A stretch of DNA of 64,000 nucleotides from Moniliophthora roreri (GCA_001466705.2 LATX02000214.1:339344-403343), one strand, 5' to 3'; shown: positions 35,941 to 47,850, counted from the stretch's first letter. Program-made: numbers and translations. Notes: a model not told the origin generated them from the letters alone.

Positions 35941-37394
35941 ATTTGACAGTGACACTCATTCAATATCTTATTAATTCCATCGTAGTTGATTTAATACAGT
36001 TGATAATGCAAATTCAGTAGTTTGAAATCAATTTCCAGGATTTGTGCCTCGGAGGTCAAAGGCGTTATGACTGTTGCATGAGAAGAGATATCTCGGAATA
36101 CTCCCTAACAAAGCATAACTTGAAGCCCACGACGCCTAGGGAATGTGTTTTTTTTTGCGCAACAGACTTCAAGTCGTCTGGCTATTGAGAATGAACACCT
36201 TCGTACTCACAAGTGCAAGCGTTGATCACCAGCTGCTCAAAACTTGGAACTCTTTCCCATGAGTGTGAAGTATGAAATGTGGTCCAAACGGAGGTAAAAA
36301 GATACGAGGGCAGAATATCGGAGTTGATTCGACTGAGTAACTAACAGTTTACAACCCCTTAAAAACTCAGATTACTAGATTTATAACTGTTAACGGAGCA
36401 CGTACGAGTCAATACTGAAAGAAGCGAGTGTAGGCTTGAATATGTGATATATTTTTGAGCTGTGTGGCCCGGTGTTGCTAATTCTCATGAGAGACGAGTA
36501 CACTCACCGCAAGGACGATTGGAAGAAACAAGTAAGGACGTGAAATAAAGAGCCCGTATCGTGACAGGAACTGGCTCCGTTTGGTAAACCCGCAATGAGC
36601 TTGAGCTGGGACCTAGTGCAAGCAGGTTTTCCGAAAGACAAGTTGCCAATTCTACCGAATACGCATTGTAAGTATTGGGTTCCTAACTGATGCGAGTCTA
36701 AGAGACAAAGCGCTCAAAAAGCGCCCATTGGCGGAGTCAGGTACCTCAATTAATATTAATTATGTGATGGAGGCGTTACCTGTCACGCAAATCGCTCCTT
36801 TTTCTCGAACCACTATGCACATAATGCTCCGTGCTCAGGCTGAAGTAAATCCCACTACCTTGCCGGCTTGAAGGCTTTGCACCCACTTTCATTCCATTTG
36901 TAGCTCTGAACTACTCCGTGGGATGTAGTCAGGCGTAGTACGTGTTTAGCAACGCTATGACCGATACGCGCGCTGTTAACCTTGATGATGTGCTACATCT
37001 AGACTTGGATGCTTGACATTCCAAAGACATCATAAATACTCAACATGTACGCCCTCGCTATCCTTACCCAACTCGATACTCAGAACGATAATAGAGGTAC
37101 CCCGTCGCAAACCTCAACATTATTCATCTCGTGTCGTTCTGAATTTCTACATCTGTACCAGCCCTGAACACCGAACGGATAATACAAGTTTTGGCGGCGT
37201 AAACAGATGGCATAGTGGTGAACGTCACGCTGTTGGGTAAGTAGTACAATATCTTCCTATACGTTCGTTCATAGACACAACATAGCTATTGTCGCTGTTT
37301 GCGCCTTTGAATCGCCACTACTTACCATGAAATACTTCTCCCCGGCGCTCACTCTTAGGCTGTTCGCTTTCCTGCCTCCTTTCCCAACAGTCAA
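35941..37394. other. Intergenic stretch between laccases, proximal part
   Basis: Nothing recognised. Together with the next segments it separates the two tandem laccases. Confidence 0.45.
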
Positions 37395-37984
37395 CAGATC
37401 GGATTAGGATCGGATACGGATTCATCCGTTCGGATGGTGAGAGGACAATCTGCATCGGCGGATGGGTGCTATTCTAAGTCAGCGCTTCACAATGAGACAC
37501 CTTCCCACGATGAAATTTTCGTCCATCCCAGTATCGCCCCCTTTCTTTTTACCTTCGGTCCCTTCAGCAATCATGAAGTCGCCCTAGGAAACATCCAAGA
37601 CGGAACGCAATGTACAAAATTTGATATTTGGATCCGCTCCGAGAGGGGAAAATGGAAGGGGCTCTTGGGTGCGAGATTCATTGATTTATTTTGTATACTC
37701 CAAGTATCTAAGTGTTATATTTGTAGGATTTAATTGGCACAAGTTCATATAATGTACCCAGAAGAATTGAAATGAAACTCAATACTCAGTCAGATAGACG
37801 TAGTTGCTGGTGTATCACCCGCCATCGCTGTGAACGTTAAAAAGATGACTACTACAAGCACTCGGATGCAACTCTGACCTTCCTGGGATGAGTCGGACCA
37901 CTCAACCACAACTCCGGATTGGGCGGATGCCATCCGTCGGTTAGTGCTCGTAGAGGAGCCCATCCGCCATCCGAATCCGACCTG
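37395..37984. mobile_element. Candidate non-autonomous element with GGAT-rich terminal repeats
   Basis: The left edge reads CAGATCGGATTAGGATCGG. The reverse complement of the right edge reads CAGGTCGGATTCGGATGG. Both ends continue with further GGATG/CATCC motifs. Internal sequence of about 0.55 kb has no coding potential. No target-site duplication could be matched at these ends, so the boundaries and even the element status are tentative. Related GGAT-rich sequence lies at about 59515-59580. Confidence 0.4.
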
Positions 37985-38160
37985 TCATCGGCCGGATGAC
38001 AGCGAATCATCCTACCCACTAGAAGCCCTAATCACCTTCCTTGTATTAGGGTACGTCTAGCTCATTACTTACCTACTAGCCTTTGAGATGATCGCTCTTA
38101 GCACCATTACAATAGCTATGAAGTATCAGTCAAGGTGAGTCCCAGTTTTCGCCGCATATT

Positions 38161-38213
38161 TCCCCTAACCCATTTCTTGGATAGGTTGCAACCCCTAGCC
38201 CCTAATCCCAGCC
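38161..38213. repeat. Short C-strand telomere-like motifs
   Basis: CCCCTAA/CCCCTAG units appear at about 38162 and twice in a row at 38191-38205. The same heptamer forms the telomere of this window. Only two adjacent units are present, so chance cannot be excluded. Confidence 0.3.
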
Positions 38214-38652
38214 CCTTCACTTGATCGCTGTCTTTCCGCTTGGTGCTAGTGGCAGAGTACGACACGAAGCGGAAAAGTGTGTGATGGGATGGGATGGGGT
38301 TGGATGAGACGCAAGTCGAGGTGTGGGTGAGGGGTTTCTAATGTAATCCCATACCCATAGTTCATGTAGTGTATTCAATTTCCGGCGCAGTGACATGTAT
38401 TGATACAAATACAGGCTTTCAACATCGGCTAGAGGACATCGTTTCATTGGTGTACAGGTTCCCGATCGCGTCCCCCACCGGTAATTCAGTGTTTGATTCA
38501 CGGTGACAGCAAGTCATCACAAAACGCGAGGTCACTAGTGACCGGAGATCTGTCTAGGTTTTTGGTGAGTCTAGCCTAACTGCTCCCGGCTTGCTGAATA
38601 CACCCGCCCTACCGAACTAGTTTCGGGCGACGACTGCCGGCAGAAATCTCAG

Positions 38653-38991
38653 ATGCCAACGTTCATAGAACTCGGGGGACTCCCGTGTAGCAAGAATTGC
38701 GAGTACTTTTTGCGGCCGGAAACATCTCTCAGCCGAGACTATATTGAGGTCTTCGTGGAACCGAGGATATCCAAGTCGTGGTATCCTATATCACAGCATG
38801 CGCGTCCCGTAAGGTATGCTTTTTTTTTTAACGGCAGAGCTGCAAGGCAACGTGCTTTGATCAGGGGAAAGATCATTCTCACTGAAACCACTTGTGATTC
38901 CAGTTTCACGATCGACGATATATCACCGCAACGCTTCCATATACACGAGAAGCTCTATGCGTTTCAGTACTGTTTCAGGATGTCCTTATAA
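38653..38991 (+). CDS. Unrecognised 112-codon open frame
   Basis: ATG at 38653, stop at 38989-38991. It contains a Cys pair (LPCSKNC) and mixed composition without a signal peptide or helix cluster. No family recognised. It lies in the upstream region of the second tandem laccase and may be a chance frame. Confidence 0.25.
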   Translation: MPTFIELGGLPCSKNCEYFLRPETSLSRDYIEVFVEPRISKSWYPISQHARPVRYAFFFNGRAARQRALIRGKIILTETTCDSSFTIDDISPQRFHIHEKLYAFQYCFRMSL

Positions 38992-39129
38992 AGCGTATCT
39001 TTCGCCTTGCATCAGGTCAATTACCTGATTTTACTTTACACTCCCTTCATATCGGACAGGATCCGTTTTCAAGACACATCGTTTAATATTCACGACTCCA
39101 GCATCTAGATTCTCAGTATTTGCTTTAAT

Positions 39130-41255
39130 ATGCGCCAACTATTCCTATTGCTTTCTGCTCTTGGGCCGCTCGTTCAGGCGGTCGAAATCATAGATCGTAC
39201 AGGGAGCCTTCACATCGTCAACAAACAGATTTCTCCAGACGGGTTTCAGCGAACGTAGGTTTTCAACTTGATGGTGTATTGAAGACGCTAACTTGACTTG
39301 ATGTCTAGCGCTGTTTTGGCCGGGAAAACTAGTGTCGATGCAGCTTTTCCAGGACCATTGATCACGGCTCGTAAGGTCCGTCTATTGTCTTACTACTTTT
39401 TGGTTCCTCAATCTAAGCATGCGGTTACTAGGGCGATAACATTCAGATTGATGTCTTTGATGAGCTCACTGATTCGTCGATGGACCGAGCAACGACAATC
39501 GTACGCGTGATCATTCTTTCGTTCTTCATAAAAACTAAACCTTCGCAGCACTGGCATGGTCTTTTCCAACGCGGTACAGCTTGGGCAGACGGGCCTGAGT
39601 TTGTGACCCAATGTCCAATCGTACCCGGCAATTCCTTTCAATACCACTTCCCTGTCCCCGATGAAGCGGGTACATACTGGTATCATTCACACTTTCGTGC
39701 ACAGTATTGCGACGGATTAAGGGGCCCACTGGTTATATATGACCCTAACGATCCTCATCAATGTTTGTATGACATTGACGACGGTGAGCATGTCGACTTT
39801 AATGCTTCATATGTAAAGTCTAACTGACCTTCGGACAGAGAACACCATCATCACTCTCGCAGACTGGTATCACTCGACTGCCCCTGCCATTGTGGCTACC
39901 CAAACGCCACCGATAGCAGATTCAACCTTGATTAATGGTTTGGGTCGATGGCCTCAAGGAGACGTGCGCCTTCACATTTCGTTTCTCTAACGCCGCTCTG
40001 ACCCTTCAAAACAGCTCACAGCTCCCCTCGCCGTGGTCAACATCGTCCAAGGCAAACGTTACCGCATGCGTCTCGTCTCCATGTCCTGTGATCCCAACTA
40101 CACGTTCTCCATTGACGGACATAACATGACCATTATCGAAGCAGACGGAGTCAACGTCAGGCCCTTTACCGTCAACAAACTCAACATCCTTGCCGCGCAG
40201 CGTTATTCTTTCGTTCTGAACGCCAACCAACCAGTTGGGAATTATTGGATTCGTGCACTACCTAACGCCAGTGGTCCCCAGGGTTTCGACAACGGAATCA
40301 ATTCCGCTATATTGAGGTATAAGGGAGCGGAGAACGTCGATCCTATTACAACGGAAGCTACCAACACCATAATGCTACGCGAAACAGATTTGCATTACCT
40401 CTCACGCGATGGTCGGTCTGCTGTCCCAGGACTACCGGTACCAGGCGGCGCAGACTTGGTTCTGAATATGACATTAGGATTCACTCCTCCTGCAACGTTT
40501 ATGCTCAACCAGGTTCCATTTGTTGTCCCAAATGTACCTGTTCTGCTCCAGATTCTCAGTGGAGCACAATCAGCGCAAGATTTGTTACCTAGGGGCAGCG
40601 TCTACGACCTTCCGAGGAACAAAGTGATTGAAATCAACCTCTTTAACAATAACACCGTTGGCGGCCCTCATGCGATGCATCTTCACGGTGTAAGTAACAT
40701 TCATACGTGTATTCGACCGGTTGAATCTAACGAAGGCTCTAGCATACGTTCGATGTAATCAAGAGCGCCGATAGTCCAACGTATAACTTCAAGGATCCTG
40801 TATGTCTATTTTCACATCTGAAGAGACTTGCTTCCTAACCAATATGAAAGGTCCGCCGTGATACTGTGAGCGTCGCAGGAAACAACTTGACAGCGATTCG
40901 GTTCGTTACCGATAATCCGGGACCATGGCTCTTACATTGGTATGTATCTGTTTTCCTCTTCCAGTCCATGCCGATATTAATAAGAATATATATAGCCATG
41001 TAAATTTCCACCTTGTCGAGTACGGTAATTTTTTTCATGGTCTTGTTCTTTGAACTGACGCCTTCGAATAGTGGACTAGCTGTAGTGCTCGCAGAAGACA
41101 CTCGCAATGTCAAATCGGCGAATCCTGTTCCTCGTACGTGTTTAGCCATCTACTTATCTCTGCGTGTCTAACGAGCTACCTGCGACGTCTGTACAGCTGA
41201 TTGGTCCAATCTATGTCCTACTTGGGACTCGACACCTTCCGAAATTCGCAACTAG
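39130..41255 (+). CDS. Laccase (multicopper oxidase), tandem paralogue
   Basis: A close paralogue of the gene at 33809-35940 with the same exon plan and very similar long central exon. It starts [17 protein letters not shown] and ends at the TAG at 41253-41255. Copper motifs: [15 protein letters not shown] (about 39549), [16 protein letters not shown] (about 39669), H-A-M-H-L-H-G (about 40674; the usual Pro is Ala) and [11 protein letters not shown], spliced at about 40939-40996 (the usual Ile-Asp is Val-Asn). All copper-ligand His and the Cys are kept, and the axial position is Leu. All frames are open. The substitutions next to ligands could tune substrate or potential; that is inference. 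An element-like segment (37395-37984) lies between the two genes. Confidence 0.9.
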
Positions 41256-41836
41256 ATTTGACAACCTTATCTTATTTAAGTAGACCAAAGACCCATATTA
41301 AGGATGGATGAATGATGTTAGGGCCTGTTCGGAGACCAATTATTAGGAAATACTTTGCTCTAATGTAATAATTTTACGTGTCGATCAGGAATAATCGGAC
41401 GAGTCGGATGCCCCACATTTTTCTGACACCTCAGCACCCCGCAACTCACCTTCTCAACTCAATATTTTTTGGCCGGTGACAATGACTTGAATCGGGCCAA
41501 CTGGGTCACAACTGTTGAGGAGCGACTGCTCTAGAGGTGTCGGGTGTACAAGGGTGAGTCTGGAGTGACTGTTGTATGGGCCATTGCAAAGCGCTGAGCA
41601 AACAAACCGTTTATCGCGAGGAAACAGGCGCGACTTTTCTCTGTTCTCGAACTTGACACGCAGCAAAAATTAGAGAGTGACTATTTGAAAATAGGCCCTC
41701 AGGTCCAACGACATGACGTTCATGAGCTGGTATTGCGCACGAGAGTTACATAAGGTGTGGTATTTTCCGATGTAAGATCAAAAGCTTCGAGCTCCCTTCC
41801 CAAGGTTCAGGGTGAAAGCGACGACGAGGACTGCTA
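41256..41836. other. Intergenic stretch
   Basis: Nothing recognised between the second intact laccase and the tRNA-like gene. Confidence 0.5.
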
Positions 41837-41930
41837 CGACGCCAGCAGGATTCGAACCTGCGCCCTCAAAGAGGAAGAGATGAGATGCAAGGGTTCTAAT
41901 CTGTCGCCGTAACCACTTGGCTATAGCGCC
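41837..41930 (-). tRNA. tRNA-Ser(AGA)-like gene, probable intron
   Basis: Minus strand, 94 nt including the discriminator G. The acceptor stem closes over all seven pairs (GGCGCTA with TGGCGTC, two G-T pairs). The D-arm GCC...GGC and the T-arm GCAGG-TTCGAAT-CCTGC are perfect. The anticodon loop reads TT-AGA-A, as in serine tRNAs, and a variable arm CTC...GAG is present. Assuming a short intron of about 7 nt after the base next to the anticodon, only three of five anticodon-stem pairs form. The gene may therefore be degenerate, or my intron placement is wrong. Confidence 0.65.
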
Positions 41931-43152
41931 CACGTAGGAGTTCGCTGCTAACCACGGCTCTGATATCTGGGAGTACAAGTTAACATCAGTCCGCACGCGA
42001 GCGAGCGAAGGTGGTCGGATCGTTATCCATACCTTCTGTATTGCCAATCATGATACTAGTCATCTCGTCCGCCAGCAAAGCTGGTAAAAGCGACGTCAGT
42101 GAACATCATGATTTATGAGAAGCAAGAATGTAAACTCACCTGCACTAATAACAGGGGTTGATATACGGGCTACCAGCCAGAATGGTACGCTGAGTCGGAG
42201 CGGGGATAATAAGTGTTACCCTTCATCCTGCTACGATCCTTTAAAGGTAGCTGGGGAGACAAAAGTATCGTTCAGCAACGATGAAAGTTGATGACCGAAG
42301 CAAGACTTACCGGTGAGCATTGTCCATTCGGCGGAAGATGTAACGAGCGAGGGCGTCGGTAGACAGAGAGCTTGTATAGTCAGGTCTACTTTGTTCACCT
42401 TTGCGGGACCTGAACGGGGATTTCGATGAATAATGTAACGATGTAATGAAGTAATGAGAACGCACCGCTACCTGCCATCCACACTACCAGCTGTGGCATA
42501 TTTGAAGCTACTAAGGGCGTCATTGAATATTGTAGGAGGGAAGGATGTAGACTCACCAGAGGTTGAGAGAGCTACGAACGAGCGGGTAACGAAAGGACAA
42601 TCTCATTGCAGGCTGGTATTGCTGCCATCGTTGCCTAGGAGGCTGAATATGTCATTCGGCAACGATGAAAGTCGATGACTGAGGCAAGGAGACATTACTA
42701 ACGGGCATAGATAGACGGAGAACTTCTGAAGCCAGATCAGCTTTGAATATCTTCGCTAGACCTAAATCGGTGGTTTCTTGATGAGTAACGCGCGCGGATA
42801 TAGAAAGACATGGTTGAGAAACGTACCTTGAGGTCGTGTCTCGCTATCTTGCCATCTCCCACCGATGCCCTCCCCCCAGAACATTCGGTAATTGATATCT
42901 GAGGAGAGATATTAGTAATGGAAGGGGACGCGAGGAGAAGTATAACTCTTACCTACTCCCAGTTGGAAGTTGGTTTACCGAACGTTGAGATCGGGAAGCC
43001 ATAGATGTGATGCCGAAATGTGTGGTTCAATGTTCCGTCAAGGGCGTCGTATAATCCATGAGGTTTCCGGTAGTCTGTTAGGTCTCGGAATCCGGAGCGA
43101 AGGTGCATTGAGGTTGGCAATGTCGAGGTTTACTTCAAGAGGAGTCTCTGTA
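41931..43152. other. Intergenic stretch with a duplicated segment
   Basis: Two similar segments at about 42250-42420 and 42635-42790 share AACGATGAAAGT-GATGAC. They look like a diverged local duplication, perhaps exons of a decayed minus-strand gene. No motif identified. Confidence 0.35.
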
Positions 43153-44041
43153 CTACGTGAGAGGGTGTAACGGTGCTCGTGAAAGGATGGATGCGAGATA
43201 AATCTCTAAGGATGGCGGACCTATCCTCGCTGAACCTGAGTCAGATATCCCAATGAGTAACACATCAGCATGGGAAGGTGGTGCAGAAACGCACTCGACG
43301 CATAACTTGGGAGTTGATTCATATGACGTCCTGTCCCGATATCTGTAGAGACAGGTCTGTGATTTCGGTAAATAAGGATAAGGGAAAGAAAAATCTACTC
43401 ACCTCAAAGTCCAATATCATTGACGTTCCAAACCAAAAGCGCCAATTGCTCCCATACCCGCCTGTATAACCTCTTCCTACCCGTAACCTCCCTTGCACAT
43501 CTCCCACGTACGCCGTTCGTCTTTGCCTGTCTTCGGGTCTTCTCTGGGCCGCATGAGTGAACGGTATATCATCGGAAAGGTGATGTGGAAAGTTGTGGCC
43601 TTTAAGACTTGCATTGGACGTCAAGTTGTCCGTAGGCGTTTGGAGTGTTTGGGAGCTTAAAGCGGGTAGGGTGGACAGCGAGGGGAACCGAGGTCGGAAG
43701 CAAGTTGTATTGGTGACGAATGATCTAGCAACGACCATGCCGTTATGCCCTGGTTCCAGAACATTCGACAGGGTAGCCGGATGCGCCCAGTTCCGTTCCG
43801 ACAAATGATTTAGAAAGCGAGATGCGACGACGCAGCTGGTTGAAAGTTGGGGACAGATGGGAAGCTTGGTAGGATAAGGGTGCTTGCACAGACCATGCAG
43901 GTTTGGTTGCGAGGAACATAGTGGAGCGGCAGACATTGGGACTGGGATCCCGGTGTTTCCATACCAAAGGCGTGGAAAGTCGCGAACAAGAGGACGGAGA
44001 GAAAGAACGTTGTAGTAGTAACAACTTGGAGGTGATCGCAA
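43153..44041 (-). CDS. Unrecognised multi-exon gene, 5' end unknown
   Basis: A long minus-strand frame runs from 44041 down to a GTGAGT donor at about 43402 after FGTSMILDFE. In phase, a second exon from about 43354 reads on (TCLYRYRDRTSYESTPKLCV...) to the stop at 43153. No ATG lies near the top of the first frame, so the true start is internal (for example M-SAAPLCSS at about 43934) or in an unseen upstream exon. The composition is rich in Ser, Pro and Leu, with no known domain. The length of the open frame plus a phase-correct splice argue for a real gene. Confidence 0.4.
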
Positions 44042-44926
44042 TCCTGTGAGTGTCCTGTGAATAAGGAGCTTCAGCTCATGAAAGCCGGCGTCGAAACACC
44101 GAGGGGAAGGCAGTTCCTATTTCCAGTCCTGTTTCTCCATCCGTGGCAGTGATTAGTACCGCTAGCTTACGACGTAGTCAGCAATCCAAAACTCGAGCTA
44201 TCAAAAAGAGAAAAAAGATACCTTCATTCCAAAGGCCTCGTTGTACAGTTTGAGCCTCGTATCCTATTTTGCATGGCCGAGAGCAGATCATGAGTATCAT
44301 GGAGACCAATGATGGTGATTTGAGTAGAACGACATGGACGTCGAGGAAGAAAAGCTCTGGATCCGTGGCTGTGTCTCTAAATCACGGGTTATCAGTACCA
44401 CATGGCTTTCTTATCCTTTCTCATCGCCGCGATTATGGTATACTTCTTGAATCAAGTTATATTGTGAGCACCATGTCACGGTCTCTAAATCCAAATTGCA
44501 GAAAAAAAAGGGAGTAGCAATCAAGTAGCGATTGCAAGAACCACGTTTCGACGCCTCGCACAGATGCATCAGCAGGAACTGCTAAAGCGCTAATCCTTTA
44601 TCCTGCCATGGAAACAATCAACAAAAGGAAAATCAATCACGACTGTCAGTGCGTGTGTATAGCTGCCGCAATTTCTAACAATGCTCAATGCATTCTGTAG
44701 TCGCACTTCCGAACCTACTCATCTAATCTCTAATCTTCTGTGACTTTAAATAGGCTTGAACCACACCAGGACTCGGGGTACAATGTCAGGTAATCTGCCT
44801 GACAAGCATCAATCGTCAGTTTTGGGCCGTCGTGGCAACGGTAGGAGAATTTGATGACGGTCACCATGCCAGATACCACCTCAAGATACTTAAAATCCGA
44901 GGTCAGCAGAGTACTCTTTTCGCTCA
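44042..44926. other. Intergenic stretch upstream of GH76
   Basis: Nothing recognised. A missing signal-peptide exon of the GH76 gene could lie here. Confidence 0.4.
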
Positions 44927-47201
44927 ATGTCCTCCCCATTCCCTTTGTTGACCCTGCGGTCTCCAGCTTGGCGCGTACGTATGATCACCACACTTCATGC
45001 ACATGTCGCTCACAATGAATTCCAGAAACCAAATATCACGGCCTCGCAGCAAGCACGAATTGATGTTGCCAATGCAGCATTGGACAAGGCTGTTAGCTTC
45101 CTAAAACCAAACTCTTTGTTTGAAGGTGCGAATTTAACTATCCATCCGCTCTCGGCACCCTTTCTGATAGAACAGATATGAGCGGAAGAATTGATTTCGG
45201 ACCATATCCAGCTGCATACCTTCACGGTCTACTATCGGAATTCGACATTGTCACCAAACAAAAGAAATACGCGGATCAAGTGAAGAAGTACTTCTCCAGC
45301 GTAGAAGGTAGCTCTATTCCGGCAGTGTCAAGTCTTGATTCGTGGGTTTATCTGTTGTTATGCACACCGAAAACGGATACTAATGTGCGTGTACAGGACG
45401 GTGAGTGCTTGAAGAGCTTAGCGGACATTTTGCCTCCTAATGCGATGTCCAAGGCTTTCTATTACCTGTAAGCTCCAAATAAGTATACGTCCGCCTCTTT
45501 CTGAAACAGACACGTAGTGCACATGGATACGCTGCTGCTCGCGCCTATGTTGCTTACAAGGACCAAGTATTCCTAAGCGCTGCAGAAAAGTCATGGAATC
45601 ATGGTAGAAACGATACAGTCTCCAAGGCAGAAAGCATTCAGGCTTGCAATAATAGTATGTTTCACTGGCTCGTATTTGAGAATAAAATCATAAACTGACT
45701 TCTTTTAGCATCGATTGCAGGCGGAACAAAAGATGTGAGCTGCCTCCCCCCACAAGATTTCTGTGGTATTCTAACCTCAATGATACAGTTCACTGGGAGA
45801 ATTGCCGGCCCCGAAACAGGGTGAGATTCATTATCAAATCCTACTTCGTTTGGGCTAACGAATCAGCTGTAGAATGTATTTTATGTTGGTCAAATTGTGA
45901 CAGTTTCCTTTGTATTATTTCTAAACCATTATTCTCCAGATTGTCTAGTCTGCTTGCTGAAGCAACTCCGAACACAACATACCTTGACGCAGCCAAGGAG
46001 TCAGCCTTGCTCATCCAAACACACCTATACAGTAATGGGTTAGTGGCAGATAGTTTAGGCTCCAGCTCATGTGAGGCTAGTACTGAACAAGCAGGGGATG
46101 TTCGAACCACCGCATATATGATTGAAGGCTTGACAATATTCAATTCAATTTCTCCGGACGATACATTTCGGTCAATGTACGTGTTATCCACTGCAATCTC
46201 ACTTATTCTAACATTTTCTCCATAGGATCCCAGAAGCCATATCTATAGCTACGAATCGTGTTCCAGATTGGCAGCAGACAAATGGGATCATGAGTATGTT
46301 TTTGTCACCTCAAGTTGACAAGATGATACCAATATCTTGTGAAACAGAGAACAGTATCTATGTTGGTACGGGTAGTGATCCGTACCTAGTGCGAGCTTTG
46401 CGGTCAACATATGACCGCATTCAAATATCTCCAGATCTACGGGACCTCATTCAAGACTTTATTGGTGTACAAGTGAGTAGTATACCTTCTTTCCAAGTGT
46501 TTTTGAATGGTGTTTTCATTGGTGAGCAGTACAATGCAGTTCTAGATTTGGCAACATCCAATGGATCAAATGTGTATGCCCCAGATTGGAATGGGCCTGC
46601 AGCCTCAACATTTGATGCATTTGGCCAGACTTCTGCAGGGGTTGCTCTAATAGCAGGCATCTCACTGGGCATTGAGCCAAGCTCAACAACAACAACTTCC
46701 CTTCCTCCAACTACTAGTACAAATGAGGTCAACAATGATGGTTCACCTCCACCAAGGTCTATGAATGCTGGCATAATTGCAGGAGCAGTTGTTGGAGCAG
46801 TAGTTGGTGCAGCAATATTGGCTGCACTAGTGTTTTTCCTCTTAAGGCAACACAGGAGAAGACATGAAAGGATATCATTCACAGATTCAGAATTTATAGC
46901 AACACCCTTTAACCCAGACCCAACATCTTTTACCCCAACACCCTTTAATGCTACAGGTGGAAAACCTCTGCCTGTGCCATTATCAAAGAACCATCAAGCT
47001 GCTGCTGCAAGTATTAACACAGGGACTGCATCTTCATCTTCATTTGCAACATCACCTTCTGGAACTACCACTCAATCAAGGACACAAAGAGGAGGAAGAA
47101 TGGTTGATGGAATGACTACTGCAGAGTTGGTTCAAGTGTTGAACAGTAGGCTGCAGCCAGAACATTGGACAGAAGATGAGACTCCTCCTCAATATCCATA
47201 G
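44927..47201 (+). CDS. Membrane-anchored GH76-type (alpha-1,6-mannanase-like) protein
   Basis: A multi-exon gene of the six-hairpin GH76 type found in mushrooms. Exons read: an N-terminal block with KPNITASQQARIDVANAAL, then after a 50-bp intron (45126-45175) DMSGRIDFGPYPAAYLHGLL, HGYAAARAYVAYKD, SIAGGTKD, FTGRIAGPETG, a 24-nt microexon (about MYFMLVK), LSSLLAEATPNTTYLDAA, IPEAISIATNRVPDWQQTNG, YVGTGSDPYLVRALRSTY and YNAVLDLATSNGSNVY. A Ser/Thr linker, one transmembrane helix (GAVVGAVVGAAILAALVFFL, about 46787-46846), a cytoplasmic tail and a C-terminal TPPQYP follow. GH76 enzymes act on alpha-1,6-mannan; in this subfamily activity is unproven, and the double-Asp catalytic motif was not located. 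No signal peptide is seen at 44927, so a first exon may be missing. From 46442 on the gene has no CpG. Confidence 0.8.
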
Positions 47202-47622
47202 AGTCAAAGTGGAAGATAGTGTAGTAGTAAGATACATTCTGCACTATATAAGTTGAGCTTTCCTCATTCAAGTTCTGCCAATGTACATATGTGCCATGAC
47301 CACTGTCTTTGCCTCCTCAGGTAGTACTGCCTCCTCAACCTCTGCCTTCTTAATCTCCATATGCCACCTCTGTGCTCCAGATAACTGCTTTCTAATGCTA
47401 GAGTAGTGATTAATGTCATCAAAGCTTTGTAGAACCTGAAGATTGAGCTGGATCTGTTCTTCTCCTAAGTAGAAGTTACCAGAATGTGTTGGACCTTGTA
47501 GAGAATCTGCAAATGATGCATAGAGAACATGAATGTCAGGTTTATCAATCTGGAAAATTGAGTGCATTGTGGATAAGGCTGAAATGGGATCTTCTTCATC
47601 TAGTAGCATCACTTCAATTTCC
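46442..47622. other. CpG-free block of 1,181 bp
   Basis: I find no CG dinucleotide between the one at 46440-46441 and the one at 47623-47624. Sequence just upstream in the same exon of the GH76 gene has normal CpG. The block covers the end of that exon, an intron, the rest of the GH76 gene, its 3' region and a minus-strand frame beyond. Confidence 0.85.
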
Positions 47623-47850
47623 CGCTATGTAACATAAGCTCCCTCTATCCAGAAACAATGTTCCCATTAGACCCTGAATAGTTTTGCGTGGTTTTGGACA
47701 ATCTGAGTCTCCTGCCTCATGTTCTAACCTCACCTGAATATGCCAAAGCCACCAGGAGAGTCTCTCAGAGTTTTTTAACTCGCTGAACAGGATTCTGATG
47801 TTGCCAAAATTTTGTCAGGGTCCTCATTACCTTCAATTCGCCAGCAGCAC
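47268..47850 (-). CDS. Unrecognised gene, partial, convergent with GH76
   Basis: A 114-codon minus frame (47612-47268) without CpG has normal amino-acid composition. Upstream on the same strand a segment reading ELKNSERLSWWLWHIQ ends at a GTGAGG donor at about 47735, which looks like a preceding exon. The phase between the two was not settled. The 3' end is only 66 bp from the GH76 stop. The transposon at 47855 may have cut off the 5' part. No family identified. Confidence 0.35.

Noticed and set aside
42272..42700. Repeated CGATGAAAGT-GATGAC strings that resemble C/D snoRNA boxes
   Set aside because: No terminal stem or box C/D spacing fits. The two copies are better explained as a local duplication.
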